Assembly (NCBI GenBank): GCA_025529335.1
Contig: JAMYHX010000120.1
Span: 1-64,000 of the forward strand
Direction: 5' to 3'
Source of the DNA: Rhizopus sp. PT2906
Taxonomy: Eukaryota > Mucoromycota > Mucoromycetes > Mucorales > Rhizopodaceae
Length of the DNA stretch: 64,000 nucleotides
A program made the position numbers and the translations under genes. Shown one piece after another: positions 11,324 to 22,800 of this stretch. The stretch's first letter is position 1; every line of letters begins with the position of its first letter. The notes beneath the pieces are model-generated. The model saw nothing but the letters and a program-made list of their open reading frames with translations. It was not told the origin of the DNA and did no database searches.

Positions 11324-12585
11324 TAGTCAATACTTTTAAACGAGAGCTATAAAGTAAAAGTACCTATAATTGTTCAACTTGCGGTAATTATAGGCCACAA
11401 GGGACATTGAAAAATTTTAGCCAGTTTTAAAACTATTTGCTGTATGTTCTAATGTGGTCACTGATGAACCACTCTGCACGAAACATATGTTAATCTCAGA
11501 AATATCTGTACGCTTGCTTCTGTGTCTTGTAATGCTTGTATTGCTATTAGCTTCCGATACGGTGTTTCAAAGGTAAATCAAACATGTAATAGTTCCAGTG
11601 ATGCCGAATTTTCACAACATCACCGCACTTTTCGATCTTTTTTTTTCTTTTTTTCTCCTGATTTGAAGTAGAACTTGTTTTTCAAATCGAGTAACTAACT
11701 GGATAATAAGGGCATCGGCATTATATCTTTGCAGAAAAAAAAAAGAAAGTAGGGGGGTTGATGTAACTCTATCTGGTTTGGATGTTTTATGAGTGGTAAC
11801 TGTAGGCGCCCAATCAATGTATATATGGCTTTTGTATGTTGTCAAGTTAAGATTGATTTTAATGGAAGAATTGTCCCTTTTGAATACTCTTGTTTCTCTT
11901 GACTTATTCTTCAATTTGATAACAGCAACAATGAGTAGTAAGTTTTACATTAATTATACGCTGGACATGGCAACAGTTAGTATAGAAGCGTCCTCTGGAA
12001 TGCTCCGAACGAATATACCAATGAAGAGCGTTATTATCTACGTAGGTAATTAGTTATTTCTTCGCTATAATATTTAATGCTATACATTTGTCCTTATTTC
12101 TTGCATTTGAATATATCACTTTAATAAGCTCGTGCTATTGTATAGTCATGACAGTGTGTTTGTCAATAAAACTAAAAGCTACTGTTGCTAAATATATCAC
12201 ACAAATAATAAGCAATGTCCCAAAGCAAGCGGTTATTTATTTACGATGCTTATTTTTATGTGTGCGTACCTGCGTGCGTGTGCTTTGAGCATACAAGTAT
12301 GTTGTCAATCAATACGTCATCTACTTTTATGTTAAACTTGCAGATGTACTAAACCTGCCTATAAGGTATAACAAACCGTGTATTATACTCATTTATGCTT
12401 TGAACAACAGAATCACCCCCTTGCTTACTGTTTTTTCCTTTGTAAATAAGAATGATGCTGCTAACAAAACTTGGTCATCATCCTTTAATTTAGCCCAATG
12501 AAATACATTACAGTGTAAGATTCAATCCCCGGTAAGACATTCCAAAGCGTCTTTTTTCAACGCGTTGTAAGTTCCTTTCACAAAA
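11324..12585. other. Intergenic region between divergent DHA1 and YIF1 genes
   Basis: This 1.26-kb stretch holds both promoters. Small open frames (for example 11793-12053) lack homology I recognise and have no splice support. No RNA gene is evident. Confidence 0.45.
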
Positions 12586-13847
12586 ATGTATCCAGCAGGA
12601 GAACATCCCAATTATCAATACTCAAATCAAGCTTATGGAGCACCTTCCAAATCTCCACCTCCTTTGCAACATCCTGTTCCTCAACATCCAATACCAGATT
12701 TTGGACCTGCTGTCCATCAGAATGCACCATCTCAACAGACTTATTACAACCAAAGCCCAATGATGCAACAACAACAACAGCAGCAGCAATATGATCCTAA
12801 TGCTTATACTCCTCAACATTCACAACATTCAAGCAATCTATACAGTCACTTCGGGTTTAATGATCCTGCTGCTCAAATGGGTATGCAGTTTGCTGGTACA
12901 GCTATGGCCCAAGGGTCTGCATATGTTGAAAAGAATGTAAGTGAAGTAAAGGTAGATTACATTTAACTGACATAGGATATGTAGTTCAATAGATGGGTAA
13001 ATATGCCTGCATTAAGGCATTACTTTAATGTAAGCAATAGTTATGTTATGAATAAGTTAAGACTATTATTGTTTCCTTGGAGAAATCATGTAAGACTATA
13101 TCATGAATAATGACGAGTCACTCACTCACTCTTCATAGTCGTGGAATCGTTTGATAATGAGATCAGAGACAGGTCAAATGGAAGGGTTCAAACCGCCAAG
13201 AGAGGACTTAAATTCACCTGATCTGTATATTCCTGGTAAGGCATCATAAATATACATGAACGTAGAACTTGTTTGGCTGATACATTTTAAAAAGTAATGG
13301 CCGTTGTAACATATGTGCTACTTTGTGGATTAACCGCTGGGCTTGAGAACAAGTAAGTGAATCCCTTCCAAGTTGTTTAGAAAAGGAGAAGCTGATCATT
13401 TTATAGATTCCATCCAGAGTTATTGTATATTGCTGTATCCACCTCTGTTGCTGTTGTGTTTTGGGAAATTGTCTACACACGCTTAGGCTGCTATTTCCTA
13501 AATATACCTTTTGAGGCTTCCATGCTTGACCTACTCTCTTACTATGGTTACAAATTCGTTGGTATCATTGTTACGGATGTTATCAAATTATTAGGGGGTA
13601 AGGGCTATAGCACATGGTTCGTATTCTTTTACACGGGCCTGTCTGTCAGTTTCTTTTTGGTAAGTTATAAATTGATTATGTGGATAGAGATACTGATATT
13701 ATTTAGCTTCGCTCTATGAGATATGTCATTCTACCTGATGCTGCTACGGGGCCCTCTACCCTGAATCCTCAACGTAAACGACGAATGTGGTTTTTGTTGA
13801 CAATTGCTTCACTTCAGATGGTATACATGTTCTTTTTAATAAACTAA
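12586..13847 (+). CDS. YIF1: YIF1 family protein (ER-Golgi vesicle transport)
   Basis: This 334-residue protein works with YIP1 and Ypt-type GTPases in ER-to-Golgi vesicle budding and fusion. Six exons: 12586-12936, 12985-13089, 13139-13235, 13295-13352, 13407-13659 and 13707-13847. A cytosolic Pro/Gln-rich N-terminal part has a run of eight Q near residue 60. It is followed by the conserved NVSNSYVMNKL segment and the KLRLLLFPWRNHSWNRL block, then PDLYIPVMAVVTYVLL, which opens the membrane domain of about five helices. LQMVYMFFLIN is the last helix and the C-terminus. The phases of all introns agree. Its stop codon lies 46 bp from the convergent Rab escort gene. Confidence 0.93.
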
Positions 13848-13893
13848 ATGCCAGAGTTTTTCTTTGTATATCAGTGCAATACACAATCTCTGT

Positions 13894-15912
13894 TTATTCA
13901 TATTCATCAGGATCTTCCTCTGCTGGAGGCATGAATTGTGCATCTGATCCTTCACACAGATAAAACAATTTCATTGCTTCCGATATAGCACTCTGGAAAT
14001 CTAAAGATGCATCAGGGTCACTGCAAGGCACTATATGTTTAGGTAGCAATGAGGTTTGTTCGAACTCATAAGCAGTTCGCCTACGCTGATCATAAAACAT
14101 GCTCAAAATACAGTGTGTCTCCTCATTCAAGAGAAGCTGTAACGCATTCTTAAGCGCATTATTATTGGCTGATTCAGTCCAAAAATATGTAACATCTACA
14201 AGAAATAGCGCATTAGAAACACAAAAAAATATTATATAGGCTTACATTGGTTGCTAGGGCATGCCATGGTTTTCTGACTCTGATGTATAACATAGATAGG
14301 ATAGTCTTCATTTCCTGCATCACTGCCTGGAGGAAACACACTGTAGGCTAAAGTATCCTTATTTTCGGCATCTTTCAAAGGCTGATCGGTGACTACGATC
14401 GCTCTAGAAATCCAGGTACCAAATTCACCTCCGTTTGGCAACCAGATTGAAGGCAAATAATCCATCCCAGTAATCAATTTAGAGCAGTGAAATTCTTGAC
14501 CAGTCTTTGTTTTGATCCCTGTACACTCATTCGTGACATCATTGACTAGGATTTGATCAACAGGGTAATCTAATATATAAATACCACCATAGACAGCACA
14601 AATTCTATTATATATGGTTTAGAATAACCTTTATAAATCTCCATGTGAACTTACCTGCAGAATGCTTGAGCAATCTCACTAGCCCCTCCATACAGTGGAC
14701 ATAGGTATGTGCCTTTTCCAAAGCGGCCCATAGACTGCACAAACTTGTGGGTATGTTCAATGCCTACTCGTGTTGGAACTTTATGAAATGGTTAGTAAAA
14801 ATAATAGTAATAATAAGATAATTGGTTACCATTCATATCAACAAGAGCGATTGCATAAACAATTGCATCTAGTAATTTTCCTGATATTTTGAACTTGTCT
14901 TGCAAAAATTCACCATAGGTTGATTCTGCCTCGTGTTAGGCCAATAGATTGCTTAATTATACATAATTACCTGTAATCTCTGTTTCCCCTTCTTTATATT
15001 CCATTGCAAACGTCAAAAACTTCATCAACTTTCGTTTATCAACAAGACTCACTGATTTGCTAGTGAAGACATCTTCTTTTGATCCAGGGACCTATCACAT
15101 GTATTAATCACTTGTTTAGAGAATAACATAATTACCTTCTCAAGAGCCTTCAAGGTTTCATCATACATATAAATATCACCCACATTTTCAAACTCGAGAT
15201 ATCGTCCTACTCCACTACGAATTAATATTTCAACCAGTTCCTCTCGTGAACCAAGTAATTTGGGAGCTATATCCAAGTTGTATGATCTTGAGCTCTTCAA
15301 TAGTTTGTTAAATGCGGTCAACAAACAAATGGCTTCATAAGGATCCTCTGTCGTAAAGGGTTGGAATAGATCTTTATCTGATTCATGCATGTTTGATATG
15401 AATGTGTCTATGGATAGTCCTTCAGCAATCTTTGACTTGATATCATCTTTTTCTTCCTGAGAGAGTAAGGTTGGGAACAGTTGAAAGTTTACATTTCTAT
15501 AGACGGAAGAGTATTGTTTGCTGTATGTTGTTTTAGCCGGATCTTTAATATTCGTGTCAGATGATAAAGTATGTATGATATATACTCTTTACCTGACTGC
15601 TCTACATCGCGTGCTATATATTTCATAAGTACATACAGGCTATATATAAGCATAGAGTGTTTACTTACTGCCTTTATGGTTACTGTAAAACCGAGCTATT
15701 TCTCTAATTCCAAACGTGCTCCAATTACTGCCATAATGTTGGTTGTTATCAAGATGAAGAACCTTTTTACCCACTCTCGCAAGAGATCTATACAAGGTTT
15801 ATTTCACGTCATTTTATATTGCCTTTAAATCTCACCCTGCTAATACAGATTCTGTTAAGCCTGTTCCTAATATAATGTAGTCGAAGCTAGTTTCTTCTAA
15901 AGTGTCAGACAT
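13894..15912 (-). CDS. MRS6: Rab escort protein (REP/Mrs6), Rab geranylgeranylation
   Basis: This 541-residue member of the GDI/REP superfamily presents Rab GTPases to geranylgeranyl transferase II. Nine exons: 15912-15836, 15787-15669, 15613-15593, 15542-15136, 15091-14971, 14925-14830, 14778-14655, 14604-14246 and 14195-13894. The N-terminal dinucleotide-fold-like motif IILGTGLTESVLAG is followed by NNQHYGSNW; the NW residues and the length favour REP over GDI. The Rab-binding platform YNLDIAPKLL, RSGVGRYLEF, and the ISRAIVVTD segment are clear. Exon 3 is a 21-nt micro-exon in the variable insert. The protein starts 73 bp from the divergent Gag-like gene and ends 46 bp from YIF1. Confidence 0.9.
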
Positions 15913-15985
15913 TCTACAATAATAAAAAAGAAAGGGGGTGAGTTATTATTTTTATTCTTTCTTCTTTTTATTTGATTCACAGACA
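15913..15985. promoter_or_regulatory. 73-bp bidirectional promoter between REP and the Gag-like gene
   Basis: The start codons of the two divergent genes are only 73 bp apart. The stretch 15938-15982 reads as a 45-nt intron (GTGAGT...TTCACAG) in the 5' UTR of the plus-strand gene, leaving about 25 bp of unspliced spacer. A shared promoter is inferred from spacing. Confidence 0.45.
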
Positions 15986-17212
15986 ATGTCCAAGAGAAGA
16001 CGAATGACTAAACAAAAGACAAAGAATGCGACAAAGGAAATGACAGGCAACTATGTACCTGTTCAATTAGAACAAGCAGAACTAGCTAAACAATTAGAAC
16101 GCTATATTGTGGAGTTCGAAACTAAAGTAGATCAACTGAAATATAAACTGCTTGATAAAGAACTAGTCATACTTTTTGTGGCAAACTTACACCCACGCTG
16201 GAAGCGTCTCCTTGAGCCAATTGAACACACCTTTCAGCATTGGAAAGATGCAGCGAGTATAGCTGTCTATCATTGTGTGAAAGTATCTGCTCTATTAGGA
16301 AGTGAGCGTACTGACAAGAGTCCATTATTTACATCACAAGAATCAATTGATATTCTTCGCTCAGGATATTTTGCTTCAGAGACACATCCTGATATCGAGC
16401 GGCATCCAAGAGAAAGTTCAATACAGCACTTGATTGGTACATCCACGACAGCATTAATGCCAAAGCAGCCAGCAACACCTTCTCCACCTCTTTTGACAAC
16501 GGAAATGGCAACTGTTTATAGTGAAAAGAATAAAATAAAAGAAAAGGATAATGAAAAGATGACACCAAGAGAGCACACAAGGAAGTCAGATGCGAAAGAG
16601 GATAAGCATAAACAAGACAAGAAGGAAGTACAGAAAACAGAAAAGAAAAAGTCAGCTCAAGATGATAAATCAACAAAATCAAAGCAGACTATTAGCAGTA
16701 CAACACGCAATGACAATAGCATCATAGAAACGAATAATAAAACGTGTAATGACAGTGATAGTAAGGAGAATGATACCAAAGACGGCAATATATGCTATAA
16801 AGTACCAGAATGTTATAAGGGGGTCAATCTGATGTTTCTAGAACTAACAATAAATGGAAAGACGGTCAAAGGCTTATTATCTAAATTATCTTGGGGGTGC
16901 TCGGCTATCTCAATTGATTGTGTCAAAAGACTAGGCTTAAACCTATCAACCTCTAATCTATTCTGCATAAACACAGATTTTGGTGTAGTGAATTCTCTTG
17001 GATTTGTAAAATTACCAATATCACATCCAGCAGAGCCTAATATTAAGTCAGAACTAATCACACAAGTTGTACCATCGATATACAATGGTAAGGTTGAACT
17101 CATTCTAGGATCAGACTTTTTCTTTAAATTCAAACCGACATTAAACATAAAGAAGCGAGCTATTCGATTTTTGGATAGAGAGGCGTCTTATATTGTTCAT
17201 GGATTGACTTGA
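15986..17212 (+). CDS. Gag/retropepsin-like protein, probably domesticated from an LTR retroelement
   Basis: This intact 408-residue frame has a basic start (MSKRRRMTKQKTKN). A Gag-like helical part follows (about 25-130, with QLERYIVEFETKVDQLKYKL and LVILFVANLHPRW), then a long K/E/D/S-rich linker (170-270), then a retropepsin-like fold (about 278-400). The protease part keeps the second-half hallmark ELILGSDFF and the CSAIS..CVKRLGL pattern. The expected catalytic D-[ST]-G is read as S-K-L (GLLSKLSWGCS), so it should be inactive. No reverse transcriptase, integrase or LTR is visible nearby, and the frame is undamaged, unlike other element relics in the window. Domestication is inferred. The start at 15986 follows a likely 45-nt 5'-UTR intron. 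Confidence 0.6.
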   Translation: MSKRRRMTKQKTKNATKEMTGNYVPVQLEQAELAKQLERYIVEFETKVDQLKYKLLDKELVILFVANLHPRWKRLLEPIEHTFQHWKDAASIAVYHCVKVSALLGSERTDKSPLFTSQESIDILRSGYFASETHPDIERHPRESSIQHLIGTSTTALMPKQPATPSPPLLTTEMATVYSEKNKIKEKDNEKMTPREHTRKSDAKEDKHKQDKKEVQKTEKKKSAQDDKSTKSKQTISSTTRNDNSIIETNNKTCNDSDSKENDTKDGNICYKVPECYKGVNLMFLELTINGKTVKGLLSKLSWGCSAISIDCVKRLGLNLSTSNLFCINTDFGVVNSLGFVKLPISHPAEPNIKSELITQVVPSIYNGKVELILGSDFFFKFKPTLNIKKRAIRFLDREASYIVHGLT

Positions 17213-17622
17213 TAATAAAACATTCATTTAAGCCCTGTATTACATTTGTATTACTTTCCCCCTTCCTTTGTCTCCTTTTTCCCCTCCCCCTCCTTGTTAT
17301 TAACTATCCAAAGCTTATTAAGGTGTTCACAGCAAACAATATGAATTAAAAAGCCAATGCTTTGATTTACTCTCAGTATCGTTGATTGATTCATGCAGAT
17401 TACGGTGATTTAGAAAGTAAAAATAGATGGCGCTCAAATGTTGCATACAGAGAATAAATTGGTTGGTGTATTTACTTCAGCGCACCATCCAGTTTACAAG
17501 CCTCTTCAACAGGACTGAATGTCCCCCTTCTACATTTGCCTCGTCTTTAGCAAGAATATTTGCTTAAGACTTCAACGGCTTGAGCATTCAGGGAGGGAAA
17601 CTTGTGAGCGCCTTTGCGATTA
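17213..17622. other. Intergenic region
   Basis: This is the 3' flank of the Gag-like gene, with a C/T-rich tract near 17254-17300. No gene is seen. Confidence 0.4.
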
Positions 17623-17860
17623 TCAGTCTGAAGGAAGGCAGGTGGTAAGAAAAGTCATAAGACTGATCCACCCTCTACAGTTGTCCACTATAGTTGTTTT
17701 TGCTGCTTCTTCGATACGATCAGCTATAGTTTTATTATTTTTTAAAGGCATTTTGTGAGCTTCTCGTTCGATTTTTACATCAGAAAATAGGCTAATACTT
17801 CTGGCGCTTCTTCTAGACACTGTGTTCTTGCACGTTTGTTGATAGTACCTGACAACATAA
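17623..17860 (-). pseudogene. Probable C-terminal relic of a Tc1/mariner-like transposase
   Basis: A 65-codon open frame reads NNKTIADRIEEAAKTTIVD then NCRGWISLM and TTCLPSD-stop. This resembles the C-terminal helix pattern of Tc1-like transposases (a DRI.EA segment, then a short helix and CL before the stop). No DDE core is seen upstream, so only a fragment remains. The identification rests on pattern memory and is weak. Confidence 0.3.
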
Positions 17861-17997
17861 AATAAATATAAAAATGTTGTTATTTTTTATCTCTTTCTTC
17901 TTGAAAAGAACACAAACTAAGATGGTAAAAAGTTTTGCAGAACAATATCATAGGTAGTATCTGGAGAGTAGCGCACGTACTATTAGTCTGACTTCTA

Positions 17998-18622
17998 GTG
18001 TATTTTCTAGTGCATGTGGTGTTTCCCATACTACAGGGCCAGTTTGACCAATGCACCTCAAACGGTGACATTTTGTTTGACTTCACTGACAAACAAAATA
18101 TAGAATGCCCGGACCCTGCTAGTGTCATCCTCGGCAGTCGTCGACCAAATGGAAGAATTGGTTTGGTTGCAGGGCACGAAAATAGGCACCTTGGATACAC
18201 CGAGGTTAAATCTTTTAGTGTAGCACGAAATCATTACAAGATCAACGTTGGTCTTGCCCGTCTGGCTATTTTCGGGAAAAATGTTGTGGATAACAACCGT
18301 AGCCAGGACGTTATGGCTATCCAAGCAGTAGGAATGAGTATGATCTTCCATATCATTCAAAAAAACAGCGGACAAGATTTATCCAATGTCCAAACTAGAG
18401 CATATCCGATTCCCATCGTCAATAGACGAAATGGCAATGATGCTTGGCATCATGGACAAACTGATGGATATTATCGTAACGCTCCGAACGCACCGCCTTG
18501 AAGCAAGCCTTCTTCAAGCCGTGTCTTCTAAGGAGGCTCTGAAGTCTCCAGTCTTGCGAGCAATAACAACTGCAACCGCAAGCAGAAAGAGGAAAAATTA
18601 TCATCAACTCAATCATTTTTAA
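17998..18622 (+). pseudogene. Frameshifted member of a lineage-specific family, unknown function
   Basis: The first frame carries LGYTEVKS, then ARLAIFGKNVVDNN and MAIQAVGMSM, a pattern I recall from a large uncharacterised Mucorales family (EVK..., RL.IF.KN..D, Q..G motifs). The second frame continues as DKIYPMSKLEHIRFPSS and MMLGIMDKLMDIIVTLRTH, ending at 18622. The switch occurs at the A7 run near 18359-18365 (CAAAAAAACAG), where one base must be gained or lost. It could be decay or a homopolymer error. The 5' end is uncertain. Confidence 0.5.
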
Positions 18623-18829
18623 GACATCTTCCTATAGTTAAATGCTTTTATGAATAAATATTTGCTCATGTCTACATTTTATATGGTAAAAATAGCGGAT
18701 CTTATTTAACTAAACATCCTGTTGAGCGACTAAAAAAGATCTCCCAGACGAGATCAAAAAGTCAGTAATGGAGACTAAAAACCTCTTTTAAGATAAAGGG
18801 TAAAAAATGTACTGGCGAAAAGGTGCAGG
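18623..18829. other. Spacer in the relic zone
   Basis: AT-rich DNA without a recognisable gene, between the frameshifted family member and the LINE ORF1 relic. Confidence 0.4.
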
Positions 18830-19570
18830 ATACAATCAACTATGATGAAAAATTTTAGGAAAAGCTTCGGTGCCAAAAAAGCCCTTCTCAACAAAGAAGC
18901 GTGTGATAGCACGTTGAACAGGAGCCCCAATACGGCGAATAGCGCGAATCAGACAATCTACAAAAAGCATCAAAGGCATAGTCGAACCAGTCTTGGTGAC
19001 CCCACTTCGAACACGTTAAATTACACAAATATGCGAGATCAATGGGATCATACTCATTGTGAACGGTGGTTGCAAACTTATTTAACTGTAAACGGAGCTC
19101 AGACTCATAGTCATTGTGAATAAGCAAGACAACAGAGTGGCGGTCCGGATAGTGTATATCAAGAACACAGCTGCTATTGATACGCAGGCGTCGTAGTCAG
19201 CTACGTAGTTGGCTGATAGGAATACGGCGCTGGTCAGGAACATAAATATATTTAAAACTTTGATTTGTAGAAGGGGGGCTAAATGTACAAGCAGCAGTAG
19301 CCTGGCTTGGAAGAGGTTTCATGGTAGTTGGTCTTGCAACCTTAGTCAGTGGAGGGAGCTCAATATCTGGAGGGGAAGGCCGTTTTTGGAAGGGTTGACG
19401 TTGTCATGGTGACTCAGGAAGGTGGCTGGCAGCGGAGGGATTGACGGCGGGCAACTCAGTGGCAGAGGGAACCTGAGCTAGACGTTCACGGAGAGAGGCG
19501 TTTTGTTGCTGGATTCATGCTATTTCAGCCTTGGCGTCAGAATGGCCTGCTTGTAATTGCTTCAATGTTG
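18830..19570 (-). mobile_element. Degenerate LINE ORF1 (Gag-like) relic
   Basis: Read on the minus strand, several frames join into one decayed protein. First comes a coiled-coil start (LKQLQAGHSDAKAEIA, QQQNASLRERLAQVPSA), then a Pro/Ser-rich part (RPSPPDIELPPLTKVARP). The conserved block follows: INSSCVLDIHYPDRHSVVLL, then IHNDYESELRLQLNKFATT and NEYDPIDLAYL. At least three in-frame stops or frame changes interrupt it. The block matches the ORF1 pattern of LINEs known from Mucorales. Boundaries are approximate. Confidence 0.55.
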
Positions 19571-19818
19571 GCATAATATGGATACACTTTCTAATAAGGT
19601 AAAAAATATCGAAAGTGATGGAAAGCGACATCGATTTTCGGAGCTTGCGACTTTCTGAAATCACTGCATTATCTGCTTTTAAAGTTTCTCTGGAATTTGT
19701 GAAGCCTCATTAAGCTGAATTTTCAAAGTCAGGAAGGCACCGCATTGAATTTTTATAGTCTACTTTCTCTCTCTCACTCACTCTCTCCATTGCATTAGGC
19801 ATTGCTCATCACTGCATC
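19571..19818 (+). promoter_or_regulatory. Presumed 5' region of the BEACH gene, with a polypyrimidine tract and AG
   Basis: A CT-rich tract (about 19758-19790) followed by TTGCATTAG just before the chosen ATG looks like a strong 3' splice site. The frame stays open from that AG into the ATG. It may be a 5'-UTR intron acceptor or the remains of an upstream coding exon. Confidence 0.4.
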
Positions 19819-22800
19819 ATGTTTAGTGGAGTTATGGAAGCGATCCAAGGCATTCCTAGGAGCGATGTTGACCTTCGTCTCGAAATGCTGAGGACGGTTC
19901 AAAAGTTATTTAAGCTAGACGGATCAAGTTCTGACATATTTAGACGAGAAGGTGGGTTTGTCAGCTTAGTGTCAATGATCATCGCATTGGAAGGAGCCTT
20001 TGAAGACCCGCAACGTTATTTTGGGGATGATAATATTACTTTGGAAGAAGCTACAGACAAGCTTATCTTGTTATTGCAAACCATCTTTAACATCTTGGCA
20101 GAATCTATGCACCGCTCCGAGATGAACAAACAGTACTTTATGAAGGACGTCGGTTACAGAACAGTCGAGAATGCTATTATTTTGACAGGTGCTCTTGTTC
20201 AGAGACATATAGCCGAGCGTGTATTCGGTATCCTGCTTAGTTTTGTGATTGAAAGTGAAGCAGTTTTAGATATCTTTATATCAGTGACCAATGACCAAGA
20301 TAACACAAGTGGCTCGGCAGAGAATGAGATGTATATGGAAAAAATTGAATCGATGCTGAGCCAGTCGACGGTATCTTTGGCAAATCCCGAAATTATACCC
20401 ACCATACTACATCTTCAAAAGGCAGCTTCAGCTCATAAACAGCTCTGTCGTGCTGTTCTAAGCGCTCTCTTTACATTATCTCAAGCAAGTCGAGGAAATC
20501 AGGTCAAACTGAATAGGAGTGGACTATTATTGACGCTATTACAAAGATTATTCCCAGAGAATGAAACGGAGGATGTGGAAGAGGATCAGGATAGAGAGAT
20601 CATGCTCAGCCTGATGAAGAATTTAATGAATATGGGTATCAGTTCCAATGAACTCCGTTATATATTCAAGAGATTTGATCTAAACACAGAAAATAATCAA
20701 TCAAGCGACATGTTGGACTTGATATTACATGGTGCATCTGGAAGTCGATGGCCAGGCTTTATTCAGTTCAATGATCCCACCATGTATCTTGAAATCCCAC
20801 AACTTGCCAACTTTCCGCCTCCTAATCCAGGTTATACACTCTTGTTCTGGCTACATATCGAAAAACAAAATGATGTATCTAGTTTGCCTTTGTTTAACGT
20901 ATGGAGTGATCAACAACAAATATTTAGAGTCTTCATTGATGCCAGATCAAAGATGCTGCTGGTTCAGTCTTCTTATTCAAAACAGCCAGTTCTCTTCAAA
21001 TCATTCGAGTTTCACGTCGGATTTTGGTATCATCTTGCTCTTGTTCATAACAAATCACGACTCTCTCCTAGGCTGAGTTCTATCAGCATGTATGTAAATG
21101 GAATTTTTATTGAGAAAGTGGCATGTTCCTATATCCCACAGCCTTCAGTATCTTTTCCACTTAGAGCAACCATTGGTTATGCATCAGGAAACAGCTTAAA
21201 GAAACAACACTTGATATGGAACCTTGGACCCACATATCTTATACAGGATACCTTAGAAAAAGAAACAATCAATTTGTATTTTAGCCTAGGACCTCGTTAT
21301 CGGTCTTTATACCAAGACTCTTTACGTCAATTCCAAACTTATGAAGCAACAACATCACTTTATTTAACAATTCGCAACATGTCAAAGGGTCGACGCAGTG
21401 ACAGTTCGGATCAACAATTATTAACGAGCATACTTGATGGATCTGCTTTTCAAGTGGTTCCTGAAAATAAAATTGTGTTTGCTTTCTCTGCTTACAACAC
21501 ACTTAGCGAAGGTGCCCATAGCGGGTTGACTTTGACCGGCATGAGTTTGGCTACACGGCAAACTATTATTGCAGAAAATAATAACTCTAGAATGATCATC
21601 AATGCTGCTGTACCCAAGCTGGACATTGCAGTCTATAGACCAAATAGCATGGGATACTTGATTGGAGAACTAATAGTCGCATATCCACTTGGTTTGGATG
21701 AATCTATATGTAAAATTGGTGGTTGCGCCGTTGCCTTGAAGTTGATTGAATGCTCACAGGTAATATTTAAATATTGATTATTGCTATGGATACTGACACT
21801 GTATTATTAGACCGCGCAGAATTTATGTAAAGCAACCGCATTTCTATTTGAAACCATTCGATACTCTTGGCGTAATTCTGCAGACATGGAGCGTTGCCAT
21901 GGCTATGAAATATTAGCTTACATTTTAAAGCAAAAGAGAGATATAATTACCTTAGAGCTATTTGAACTCTTGTTGGTTTTTATAGGAAAAAACGCACAGC
22001 AACCTGAGTAAGATAGAGTGGAAAGCAATAGGGGATAGTAACTAACACTGACTCTTTAGGAACTCTATCATCAATAATCCTTTAATATATCGATATGTTG
22101 TATTAAATTTTGAGATTTGGAAGAAGACATCACTTGAAGTACAGAAAGCACAACTGGATCAATTTAATTTGTTCTTAAGCACTAGCAGCTTTAGAGCCTT
22201 TAATGTTAAACGGTTACAAAAGATTCGTAAGTATGGGAGCAACAAACAAAATAAAGCGCTAACGTTATATGAGCAGATCTTGTCAAGAAGCTTCTCTTGG
22301 CTTTTCGTATGAGTATCTATTCCAAAGAACTTGTACCATATGTTGTAAAAGCATTAAAAGCTGTCATGCTAAGCAATTGGGATACTGAAGGTATAAGAGC
22401 AATAGCTACATTCTTAGCATCCACTGTGTCACAAGGTAGATGATAAAATCGCCCAAGATAGGTATTGACCCTTTTGTTATATAGGATCCATAAGCACTAC
22501 AAAGAGTAACCGCTTGCGTTCAGACAGCACGCATTCAACATCTAGCTCAGTAACAATAGATGAAGATATCCCTGCAACAACTGATATTCTTTTGGACGCT
22601 AGACAGGCAGGAAGATTTAAAAAGAGTGCACAAATGTGTAATATTGTATTAGAGATGCTGCACGATATCCTTTGCGATAAGTCTATAGATCCAGAGTATA
22701 TTAATCGGTTCGCAAGTACTATTACCAATAGATGGCCATTGTTATTCTTTGCGCCCAATACAAATCCGTTTACAGCACTGTTGGCCATTCGTGTCCTGGC

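Noticed and set aside
12088..12288. 66-codon frame upstream of YIF1
   Set aside because: Hydrophobic but without homology, splice support or codon pattern; intergenic.
12515..12545. tRNA-like T-loop (GATTCAATCCCCGG)
   Set aside because: No pairing T-stem, anticodon arm or acceptor stem around it.
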